DNA of 35,374 bases from Bacteroidota bacterium (GTDB taxonomy: Bacteria > Bacteroidota > Bacteroidia > AKYH767-A > JABDAW01), in NCBI GenBank assembly GCA_013288905.1, contig JABDAW010000011.1:1-35374 (forward strand), written 5' to 3'. The position numbers and the translations under genes were made by a program. The notes beneath the pieces were generated by a model. That model was not told where the DNA came from, did not search any database, and saw nothing but the letters and a program-made list of their open reading frames with translations. Positions 10,260 to 18,589 of the stretch are shown in pieces. The number at the start of each line of letters is the position of its first letter. Position 1 is the first letter of the stretch.

Positions 10260-10265
10260 ATAATA

Positions 10266-12782
10266 ATGTTTAGAATGAAAAAGAGTACCCTTATTTTTAT
10301 ACTTCTATTGGCAATGACTGCTCTTAGAAATCCTTCCTTCGCCCAAATCAGTGAAGGAGGCACTCCCCTTGGTTTCCAGGTACCGATCAATCAAAGCAAT
10401 CTCATTGCGGGTGTTGAAATGCCTGTGGTGAACGTAGATTCGCTGCAAAAAGAAGATGCCGTGAATGATAAATTCAAGGAGATTCCCTGGCGATTCGGGT
10501 ATAATCATTTGGTGAATCTGAACCTTGATAATTCAGGCGTCACGACGACTTTGAATAATGGAGATCATTTGTGGCAGTTAGCGATTCATTGTCCCGATGC
10601 CGTTTCTATAAACATTGCATTTAATGAATTTCACATTCCAAAAGGAGCCAGGATGTTTATCTATAATCAGGAAAGAACGCACGTTATTGGAGCCTTCACC
10701 GACAAGACCAATCAAGCGGATCATCAATTAGGTTGCGCCCTTTTGCCAGGTTCTTCAATCATTGTGGAATATTTTGAACCTGCTAATGTTGACTTTCATG
10801 GAACACTTAATATTTTCAGAATCACGCAAGGATACCGCAGTCTGTTCAAGCATTTGAAATTTGGTTTAGGATTTGGAAGCTCTGAATCCTGCGAAAACAA
10901 TGCCATCTGCGACCCTGATTGGTCTAAGGAAAAAAGAGGTATCGCCTGCCTTGTGGAGAATGGAAATGCCAGTTGCTCCTGCTCCTTGCTGAATGATGTT
11001 CCAAATGATGGAACTCCATATATCTTAACCGCTAATCACTGCGGTTCTTCAGGTTTCGGGTCATGGGTATTTCTCTTTAATTGGGACAGCCCTACCTGCA
11101 CTCCTTCCAATCAGGGACCTCAATCCTATTGGCTTTCAGGGGCTACTCAAGTGGCTGTGAATGGGCATTCGGATTTTAATTTGCTTAAGTTATTCCAAAA
11201 TATTCCAGACAGTTTCAATGTCTATTATGAAGGCTGGTCAAATCTATGGGTATTTGCTGATAGCACCGTTGGAATTCATCATCCGGCAGGCGATGTGAAG
11301 AAGATTTCTCATGCATTGGCTCCCACTCATGATGGTTATATGCAAGATGAAGGCAATGGTCCCGCAGATGTCTGGCGAGTAGGGCAATGGACAGATGGCG
11401 TTACCGAAGGAGGCTCTTCCGGCTCACCTATGTTTGACCAGAATCACAGGGTAGTAGGGCAACTTTATGGAGGTCCTTCAGATTGCACGGTACCCACTAT
11501 TGATTTGTATGATGTATATGGGAAGTTTGCCACTTCATGGGATTATGGAAATACTTCCGGAACTCGATTGAAAGACTGGCTCGATCCTGGTAATACAGGG
11601 GCTTTGGTGAATGATGGCTATGATCCGAATGTTACTCCATACTCGCTGGATGCAGGCATTCTGAATATCAATAATCCTACTCAAACCAACTACTGCAATG
11701 ATACCATCACCCCCATTGTTGTGCTTAGGAATTTTGGTTCCGCGACCTTGACATCGGTTACTATTTATTATCAATTGGACAGCCAAACCCCAGTTCCTTT
11801 TAGCTGGACAGGTTCGCTTCCTTTGCATGGAATGGCAACCGTTACATTGCCTGCAATTATTCCCTGGGATGGCACTCATTTGCTGAAGGTTTATACTTCT
11901 ATGCCCAATGGTTCAAATGATATGAACACCGCTAATGACATGGCATCTGTAGTGTTTGTCACTCAATTAAATTCTTTCCCAATCTTTGAAGGATTTGAGC
12001 ACGCTGTTTTCCCTTATCAGACTTGGAGAATCGGCAATCCTGATGGCAATGACACCTGGTATAGAAATAATTCTCTTGGAGGATTCGGCAACAGCTCTGC
12101 ATGTGCAGAATATGATAACTACACCAATAATTCTTATGCCGGACAATACGATACTATCTACTCTCCCCTTGTTGATTTCTCTTATGCGACTGGTCCTATA
12201 AAATTATCATTCAGCGTGGCATATCAACAGGCAAGTCTTACCAACAGCGATTCATTGAATGTCTCGGTTTCCACTGATTGCGGCTCTACATGGTCAACTG
12301 TATATGCGAAAGGGGGGCTAACTTTATCTACTGTTCTTGGTCTGCAAACTAATGCCTTCACACCCACAAACAGTCAATGGAGAAGTGATACGGTACTATT
12401 GAATTCATTGGCGGGACATAAGAACGTGATGTTTGCTTTTGCGAATTATAATGCGAACGGGAATAACATTTATCTTGATGATATAAATATTACTATTGGG
12501 AATACCGGCATCCCTTCATTATCCAAAGGAAATAATGTTTTCGATCTCTATCCGAATCCTACTGACGGCATGTTGAATCTTACTATTTCATTAACCCAAA
12601 GTTCTCCTGTATTGATTCAGGTAATGAATCTTTTGGGCGAAACGGTGGCAACTAAAACCATTGATAATACTATTGGAGGAAGCTATTCGATGAATTTATC
12701 CGATCTCTCTCAAGGTATTTATTTTGTTCAGATAAAGACTTCCACAGAGACCATTGTCAAGAGAATATCTTTACAGAAGTAA
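10266..12782 (+). CDS. Secreted trypsin-like (lysyl endopeptidase-like) serine protease with T9SS type A sorting domain
   Basis: 838 aa; signal peptide; YILTANHCGSSGF (His), HSDFNLLKL (Asp), TEGGSSGSPMFDQNHRVVGQLYGG (Ser); C-terminal FDLYPNPTDGMLNLTI...GIYFVQIKTSTETIVKRISLQK. Confidence 0.85.
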   Translation: MFRMKKSTLIFILLLAMTALRNPSFAQISEGGTPLGFQVPINQSNLIAGVEMPVVNVDSLQKEDAVNDKFKEIPWRFGYNHLVNLNLDNSGVTTTLNNGDHLWQLAIHCPDAVSINIAFNEFHIPKGARMFIYNQERTHVIGAFTDKTNQADHQLGCALLPGSSIIVEYFEPANVDFHGTLNIFRITQGYRSLFKHLKFGLGFGSSESCENNAICDPDWSKEKRGIACLVENGNASCSCSLLNDVPNDGTPYILTANHCGSSGFGSWVFLFNWDSPTCTPSNQGPQSYWLSGATQVAVNGHSDFNLLKLFQNIPDSFNVYYEGWSNLWVFADSTVGIHHPAGDVKKISHALAPTHDGYMQDEGNGPADVWRVGQWTDGVTEGGSSGSPMFDQNHRVVGQLYGGPSDCTVPTIDLYDVYGKFATSWDYGNTSGTRLKDWLDPGNTGALVNDGYDPNVTPYSLDAGILNINNPTQTNYCNDTITPIVVLRNFGSATLTSVTIYYQLDSQTPVPFSWTGSLPLHGMATVTLPAIIPWDGTHLLKVYTSMPNGSNDMNTANDMASVVFVTQLNSFPIFEGFEHAVFPYQTWRIGNPDGNDTWYRNNSLGGFGNSSACAEYDNYTNNSYAGQYDTIYSPLVDFSYATGPIKLSFSVAYQQASLTNSDSLNVSVSTDCGSTWSTVYAKGGLTLSTVLGLQTNAFTPTNSQWRSDTVLLNSLAGHKNVMFAFANYNANGNNIYLDDINITIGNTGIPSLSKGNNVFDLYPNPTDGMLNLTISLTQSSPVLIQVMNLLGETVATKTIDNTIGGSYSMNLSDLSQGIYFVQIKTSTETIVKRISLQK

Positions 12783-12915
12783 AAGCATATATCTTTTAAT
12801 TTTCTTCTTTCATTTTATCCTGTTTCGGGTAGTACAGATATTCATTTAATAACTTTTGCTTTAAGATTAATTAAGATGACTGCCTCATCTTTGCAACGCT
12901 TAAAAAAGGTCTTAA

Positions 12916-13158
12916 ATGAAGAAGAAATACAAACGGTTTATTCACGAAAATATAGGTATTCTGAAGAGTATAAAAATACTCTCTCCAAGAAGAATCAGGT
13001 TCGAGGAGATCAATTACAACAAAGGAATAATGGAAGATGCTGAACAGTTTTCTTTGATAGATCCGGTATTGAATGCAGAACTTAAGGACGCAAGCCGAAG
13101 ACTTCCTTTATTCAAAAAATTAATTTCTAAATTCCCATTTCTGCCTTCTTCAAAATGA
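12916..13158 (+). CDS. Small hypothetical protein
   Basis: 80 aa ORF; its stop overlaps the start of the next ORF (ATGA at 13155-13158). Confidence 0.5.
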   Translation: MKKKYKRFIHENIGILKSIKILSPRRIRFEEINYNKGIMEDAEQFSLIDPVLNAELKDASRRLPLFKKLISKFPFLPSSK

Positions 13159-13454
13159 AAATCGTTACCTATAACTATCAGCATACTGTCATCTATAAGC
13201 TATGCAAAAGTATGCTGATGAAGAGGCGTTACAAAATTATCTCTTCGGATAAAAAGAATGGCGTAATCCATGCCCAGAGCAAGTTTCGGTTGTTTCGTCC
13301 TTCCTTTGATATTCATGTTCAGAGCATGGAAATGGATATTAATCAAACGAAACTTACCGTAGATTTTATTCCCAAAAATACGAATAAACGATCTTCCATA
13401 ATCCAGGAAATTGAAGAAGCCAGGTTCCTGGAAATGGTGAATCATTATCTTTAA
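13155..13454 (+). CDS. Small hypothetical protein
   Basis: 99 aa ORF translationally overlapping the upstream ORF by 4 nt. Confidence 0.5.
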   Translation: MKIVTYNYQHTVIYKLCKSMLMKRRYKIISSDKKNGVIHAQSKFRLFRPSFDIHVQSMEMDINQTKLTVDFIPKNTNKRSSIIQEIEEARFLEMVNHYL

Positions 13455-13581
13455 AAAGAAACCCTTTAATTAGCTAACGAAGCCCTTCCAGGAAACATTG
13501 GTTAATATTCGAGTAACATTAGCTTAATATTAGAATGGTTGCTTTGCCCTTCCTGATAATTCAAGTTAAAATTATTTCAAA

Positions 13582-14568
13582 ATGAAAACTTTCCAGTCTT
13601 TGATCCTGATTCTTGCCGCATTGTCGGTTACTTTCTTTTTAAATGCTTCGCAATATACACCAACGAATTTGAAGGGAGATAATCCGATTAAGTCTGATAC
13701 ATTACCCATCGGCAAAAATAAAAAAGCGATTAACTTTTTAATCGTGGGAGACTGGGGCAGAAGCGGAGATTATAATCAGTATGATGTGGCAGATCAGATG
13801 AATTATTATGCCCATGAATATGAAGCGAAATTTGTTATTTCTACAGGCGATAATTTCTATGAGAATGGTGTGAGAAGCGTGGATGACCCGCAGTGGATGA
13901 CTTCATTTGAGAATGTTTATCATGGCGGTTCTTTGCAGACGGACTGGTATGTGGTGCTTGGGAATCACGACTACAAAGGAAATGTGCAAGCAGAAATTGA
14001 TTATTCAAAAAAGAGCCGCAGGTGGAATATGCCGGCACGATATTATTCCATTACCCAAAAGATTGACAAGAAAGATTCGGCACTTTTTGTGTTCTATGAT
14101 TCATCCCCGTTTATAACTAATTATTACAAAGAGGGCAATCAATATAATGCTGTGATAGGGCAGGATACGATGAAGCAGTTGCATTGGATAGACAGTGTTT
14201 TGGGGCATTCCAAAGCGCAATGGAAATTCGTGGTGGGTCATCATCCCATCTTTTCCGGCAGCCCGAAGAAGGAATCTACCACAGAATTTTTGTCTTACCT
14301 CAAACCTATGCTGGAGACCTATAATGTTCAAACTTATATTTCAGGACATGTGCATGCCCTCGAGCATGTAAAGCCTGCCGGTGAGAAGATAGATTATTTT
14401 ATTTCCGGTGCCGGCTCTGAAACCGAGAATCCCGGCAGCAATGAAAACAATTTGTTTTATAATCCATACCCGGGCTTTGCTTTTTGTTCCCTTACCGCTG
14501 ACAGTTTGAAGACTTTTTTTATCAGCTATCGCGGCGTATTGCTTTATCAATATGCACGGGCGAGGTAA
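13582..14568 (+). CDS. Secreted metallophosphoesterase, purple/tartrate-resistant acid phosphatase-like
   Basis: 328 aa; NFLIVGDWGRSG, STGDNFYENGV, VLGNHDYKGN, VVGHHPIFSGS, YISGHVHALEHV in the expected order. Confidence 0.88.
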   Translation: MKTFQSLILILAALSVTFFLNASQYTPTNLKGDNPIKSDTLPIGKNKKAINFLIVGDWGRSGDYNQYDVADQMNYYAHEYEAKFVISTGDNFYENGVRSVDDPQWMTSFENVYHGGSLQTDWYVVLGNHDYKGNVQAEIDYSKKSRRWNMPARYYSITQKIDKKDSALFVFYDSSPFITNYYKEGNQYNAVIGQDTMKQLHWIDSVLGHSKAQWKFVVGHHPIFSGSPKKESTTEFLSYLKPMLETYNVQTYISGHVHALEHVKPAGEKIDYFISGAGSETENPGSNENNLFYNPYPGFAFCSLTADSLKTFFISYRGVLLYQYARAR

Positions 14569-14589
14569 GATAAGAATTGAAGAAATAGG

Positions 14590-14790
14590 TCACCAAATTC
14601 TTGGCTTAATAATCAGACGAATTCTATAGGCATCTTGAAAGTTCTTCATTTTCTTTAAATTCTTGATTTCTTTTATTGAATCAACATTCTCTATGTTTCT
14701 AATAATATCTTTGATAGATTCCTGAACTTTCTTATCCTTAATTTTAGAAATATCTTTCAAAAATATTCCCCTGAAACGACATTCCATCAA
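14590..14790 (-). pseudogene. RelE/ParE-superfamily toxin, probably 3'-truncated
   Basis: KDISKIKDKKVQESIKDIIRNIENVDSIKEIKNLKKMKNFQDAYRIR matches RelE-type toxins but then diverges into LIIKPRIW*, lacking the usual final C-terminal strands. Confidence 0.6.
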
Positions 14791-14984
14791 GAAGAAAGTT
14801 TCTTCATCACGGCTTCGCGAGATACAAATTTTGTCTTACGACCTTCCAACATTGCTTTGTATAATGCATTGTCTTCTTTCTCCTCTTTGGTAAGGATTTT
14901 GGCAGATAAGCCAAGCCTGGTAGCTAATTCAACAAAGATTTTTAAGTCTTCCTTGTTTTCCGAATTTATAATTACTGTGCTCAT
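14787..14984 (-). CDS. Antitoxin partner of the RelE-like ORF
   Basis: 65 aa acidic ORF overlapping the toxin start by 4 nt; TATCTTTG promoter-like element upstream at 15006-15013 (minus). Confidence 0.55.
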   Translation of the reverse strand: MSTVIINSENKEDLKIFVELATRLGLSAKILTKEEKEDNALYKAMLEGRKTKFVSREAVMKKLSS

Positions 14985-15042
14985 GTTTTTATTTTATTAT
15001 GGCTGCAAAGATACGAATCCTTTTGTCCTTAATAATTCTCAT

Positions 15043-15093
15043 CCTCCTTTTATTGCACCACCGCCAAAAGCGGAGTGGTAGCATAAAAGGAGG
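15043..15093. repeat. Imperfect palindrome of the CCTCCTTTTAT family
   Basis: cctccttttattgcaccaccgccaaaagcggagtggtagcataaaaggagg; related sequences at 2425-2457 and 18303-18348. Confidence 0.7.
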
Positions 15094-15115
15094 AAAGAAA
15101 AAATACAAAATTATA

Positions 15116-15907
15116 TCATTCCAAATTTATTATTTGATGTTTTGTTCCTGTAATTTTTGAAGAAATTTTATTGTAATCTCCATCAGTAATTTCTTGTGAA
15201 TCTATAGTTGTAACAGTAACACTTTTTGATGGATTAATTTGCATTTCTAATTTGGTTATATCATTAATCCTTTTTGAAATAGCATTTTGTTCTACATTAT
15301 ATTCTCTTTGAATACCGACACCATATTGTCCAATATTTTTAATCTTTATTAATTTCCCTGTTTGTGAATAAGTCAAGGCGTATATTTTGGTGTATGCACC
15401 ATTCACCTCACTTATTTTTGATGATGTTTCTATAAATAAATAATCATTTCCATCTGACCTAAATTTAATAAAAGAACTTATTGTAAACCAACCATTATTA
15501 AGAGTAAAAGCCGATGAAGTGTCGTATACAAGGGGTTTTAACCACTCAATTAATTCATTTTTTGGGGAGAAATTAACAGTATCTATTATCCATTTTTTTA
15601 CAATTTTTATAGGAATATTTATATCCCTTTTATGTATTGAATCGGTATTAATATAATAAGGTAATTCTACCTCTTTAAATAAACTTTTAAAGTGTTCAAA
15701 AGTGTTTTCAGAATCAGGGATTACCTTATCTTTTGATGAATCATTGTTCTTATCAGTAGAAATATTATCGCTTATCTTTTTATCAGAATTCACACTATCC
15801 TTTGCTGTCAATTTATTAACATTAGATTCTTCATTACTCTTGGGAGAGTTGCAACTATTCATCAAGGAAATGCAAAAAACTAATGCCGGGATAAACAATA
15901 TTTTCAT
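15116..15907 (-). CDS. Putative lipoprotein of unknown function (start re-assigned from 15967)
   Basis: Internal Met gives a clean lipoprotein signal MKILFIPALVFCISLMNSC|N; the extra 20 upstream codons in the track look non-coding. Confidence 0.6.
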   Translation of the reverse strand: MKILFIPALVFCISLMNSCNSPKSNEESNVNKLTAKDSVNSDKKISDNISTDKNNDSSKDKVIPDSENTFEHFKSLFKEVELPYYINTDSIHKRDINIPIKIVKKWIIDTVNFSPKNELIEWLKPLVYDTSSAFTLNNGWFTISSFIKFRSDGNDYLFIETSSKISEVNGAYTKIYALTYSQTGKLIKIKNIGQYGVGIQREYNVEQNAISKRINDITKLEMQINPSKSVTVTTIDSQEITDGDYNKISSKITGTKHQIINLE

Positions 15908-15981
15908 TGGGCGAAAATAAAAATAATTGTAATTACAAAACATCATTTTAAAAATAATTCTCTCCACTCACATCAATATAT

Positions 15982-16173
15982 CTACCGTGTACCCACATCT
16001 TTTTTCATTGCCGTTGGCTTTAGCCAACGGATAATTTGGCAAACAACAAAGGGCTTTAGCCCCAAATTAATAGGATTTTTGGCTAAAGCCAATTAATATT
16101 TCCTTATCTATCCGTTGGCTAAAGCCAACGGCAATGAATAAACAATTCAAAAAAAGATGTGGGTACACGGTAG
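15982..16173. mobile_element. MITE-like element A (192 bp)
   Basis: 24-bp TIRs ctaccgtgtacccacatctttttt / aaaaaagatgtgggtacacggtag; perfect 10-bp direct repeat atcaatatat at 15972-15981 and 16174-16183; internal perfect 28-bp IR 16006-16033 / 16109-16136 (cattgccgttggctttagccaacggata). Confidence 0.85.
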
Positions 16174-16318
16174 ATCAATATATAGAGCATTCCACATCCA
16201 TACTCTCCCTTCCCAAACCCCCTCCTTCTCCAATTCCTCATACCCCCTTTCCTCTCCCTATAACTTTTGATAGTGAAGTTTTTTCATGTATCCTTCATAA
16301 GATTCTTAACTAAAATAT

Positions 16319-16546
16319 TTTCATAAATCCGAAAGTAGTTGAGAATGTATTTTTGATGACTTTCAGATTTATGAAAGTGGCTGCGAATACATTCTTGATG
16401 ACTTTCATAAATCTGAAAATGGCTGCGAATACATTCTTGATGACTTTCATAAATCTGAAAGTGGCTGCGAATACATTCTTGAAGACTTTCAGATTTATGA
16501 AAGTCATCAAAACAAGAGTTTTGACCACTTTCAGATTTATGAAACC
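16319..16546. repeat. Tandem array 2: six 42-bp-spaced palindrome units
   Basis: TTTCA starts at 16319, 16361, 16403, 16445, 16487 and 16529; core is ctttca-(gattta or taaatc)-tgaaag plus linker tggctgcgaatacattcttgatga. Confidence 0.93.
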
Positions 16547-16780
16547 ATTTGGGACTTTTAATGTACTATTTTCTTATAAAAATGCTTTGGCAGAAACCTA
16601 ACTATTAACCAATAAAGCGAATTATTATCAACTTATTTTACAAATATTATTATATTGAAAATATATTTTTTCATTTTTTTAAATAAGTTATGAACAGGTT
16701 AACTAACTGATATTAGCCTATAGTATATGGTTTTTAAAATTATTTTTTTGGATTTCAAGAAATTATATTTTTAAAAGTTA

Positions 16781-16810
16781 TTGCCATGTCATATTCTTTT
16801 TATATTTTTG
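16781..16810 (+). promoter_or_regulatory. Bacteroidota-type promoter (TTG-N19-TATTTTTG) for 16860-17831
   Basis: TTG 16781-16783, 19-nt spacer, TATTTTTG 16803-16810, matching the TAnnTTTG -7 element. Confidence 0.6.
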
Positions 16811-16859
16811 CAGCCCCGATTCAAAAGATCGGTGTCTAAATAAAAGATGAAATAAACTA

Positions 16860-17831
16860 ATGGCAAAGAAAGCAAATACCGGTTCGAACCTTGCGAAGAA
16901 TCCCTTCAAGACAGCAATGCAAAGTGCTATAAATAATGCCGCCACGATTTCGGCGTATGTCCTTGCAGCCCTGTATTCATTGAGGCTTACTGATATAAGA
17001 ATTCTTGCTTTGTATAATTATTTATTGACTACGGATACTGCCATACAATTGGATACGGTGGAATTAACGGCTGAAACGATTCAGAAAATCGCCGCTACGA
17101 AGGTCATTGCCACGACCCAGAAGGGTTTGCAGCCTTTTGTGAAAGAAATATTCCGACAAATTGATAATGTATATAATGAAGGAACCCCAAATTATAACCG
17201 CCTGCTGATAGGTGGCACCAAGGGGTTTTATGGAGGCTCCAGAAATGCAATCATGACTCGATTTAATGCCCTCGTTACGGCTATCGGAAGCGATGCCTCA
17301 CTGGCAACTACCAAGGTGTTGGCGCAAACGGTGGCGACTAATATTTTGACGAATACATCAGCACAGACAGGTGCAAAAACCACCATGTCAAGCACTGCGG
17401 GCGATGTCAAGACCGATGTTGTTAATTCTACGAAAGCATTATGGTATGTCTATGGCGGCTTAATCCAGATATTTATTAATACTCCGGCGACTATATTGAC
17501 CTTTTTCCCGATGACATTTATTTATTTCGCCTCAAAAATAAGAACCAAGACAGTGGTCGTCCCTAAGGCTACCATCAAGAAGATATTAAAGCACCTTTTC
17601 AAAGTCGGCGAAACGGTAACAATCAAAAATAATGGCACAGGAAATCTGATGGTTGGCTTGGCATTGACAGCCACTTCGGAGGTCTTGATCTGGTATGTGA
17701 TATTGCCTGGCGAAACGGTTACCAATATTAATTATAATCTATTGGGAAATGTGACCTATCCCTTTGTAATGGTGCAGAATGCAAGCCTTACGCTATCGGG
17801 GAATATCACCTTTACGATTAACGGGATATAA
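16860..17831 (+). CDS. Uncharacterised protein with helical N-terminal region and beta-rich C-terminal domain
   Basis: 323 aa ORF with promoter and codon-like composition; C-terminus GETVTIKNNGTGNLMVGLALTATSEVLIWYVILPGETVTNINYNLLGN looks like a beta-sandwich. Confidence 0.8.
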   Translation: MAKKANTGSNLAKNPFKTAMQSAINNAATISAYVLAALYSLRLTDIRILALYNYLLTTDTAIQLDTVELTAETIQKIAATKVIATTQKGLQPFVKEIFRQIDNVYNEGTPNYNRLLIGGTKGFYGGSRNAIMTRFNALVTAIGSDASLATTKVLAQTVATNILTNTSAQTGAKTTMSSTAGDVKTDVVNSTKALWYVYGGLIQIFINTPATILTFFPMTFIYFASKIRTKTVVVPKATIKKILKHLFKVGETVTIKNNGTGNLMVGLALTATSEVLIWYVILPGETVTNINYNLLGNVTYPFVMVQNASLTLSGNITFTINGI

Positions 17832-17900
17832 GATTCGGATCTAAGATTAAGGTTCTACTGGGAATTTTGTGGGAAGCTTAATTTACATTGATTCAATAGG

Positions 17901-17990
17901 ATAAAATTTAACCACAGAGTACACAGATTAACACAGATTTTGGTCGCCAAGAATCTGTGTTAATCTGTGTACTCTGTGGTTAAATTTTAT
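17901..17990. repeat. Long perfect inverted repeat (39-bp arms)
   Basis: ataaaatttaaccacagagtacacagattaacacagatt (17901-17939) and exact reverse complement 17952-17990; 12-nt loop. Confidence 0.95.
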
Positions 17991-18063
17991 TCCTTTAAAT
18001 TTTGGTTAATATCCCGTTATAATCATTTACCCACAAAATTCCCAGTAAAGCCAAGATTAAAGT

Positions 18064-18225
18064 AAATGACTGTCGGTTTGTATAAACCAAATTTTGTCTT
18101 GTCATTCCGACGAAGGAGGAATCCTATCCATATTTCAATAGGATTCCTCCTTCGTCGGAATGACAAGTTTACACAGTTTTTATACTGTAATTATATTGTT
18201 GGTATAAATAACCCGACAGTCATTT
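18064..18225. repeat. Nested palindrome: outer 13-bp IR enclosing a perfect 30-bp IR
   Basis: Outer aaatgactgtcgg (18064-18076) / ccgacagtcattt (18213-18225); inner cttgtcattccgacgaaggaggaatcctat (18098-18127) / exact reverse complement 18138-18167. Confidence 0.9.
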
Positions 18226-18302
18226 TAAAGTAATTAGTCTTATAAATTGAACCAAACTCTCGAAAGGTAATCCATTCCATACTCCCTGCGGATTTTTTCT
18301 TT

Positions 18303-18348
18303 CCTCCTTTTATGATAGCACCATTTTAGGTGCTGCAATAAAAGGATG
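18303..18348. repeat. Imperfect palindrome of the CCTCCTTTTAT family
   Basis: cctccttttatgatagcaccattttaggtgctgcaataaaaggatg. Confidence 0.65.
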
Positions 18349-18387
18349 ATGAATCGCCTTCTTCGGAAATTAACCACAAATATTTTT

Positions 18388-18471
18388 TCACCACAGATTT
18401 CTCGGATTAAGCACAGATTAGGTATAAATATTTAGACAATAATCTGTGCTAATCCGAGAAATCTATGGTGA
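18388..18471. repeat. Near-perfect inverted repeat (33/32-nt arms)
   Basis: tcaccacagatttctcggattaagcacagatta / taatctgtgctaatccgagaaatctatggtga; one mismatch and one indel. Confidence 0.9.
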
Positions 18472-18589
18472 GAAACAAATACCAAATAATAGAAATGGTA
18501 AATTATCGAAGAAGTCTAATGATAACTCAAAATTTCACAAAGCAGTTTTGATTGTGATGATGGTATTTTAATCTCAAATGATCAATCCC

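Noticed and set aside
17938-17949. 12-mer ttttggtcgcca shared by the 17.9-kb hairpin loop and array 3 units
   Set aside because: Short match with no extension on either side and unrelated contexts; probably chance.
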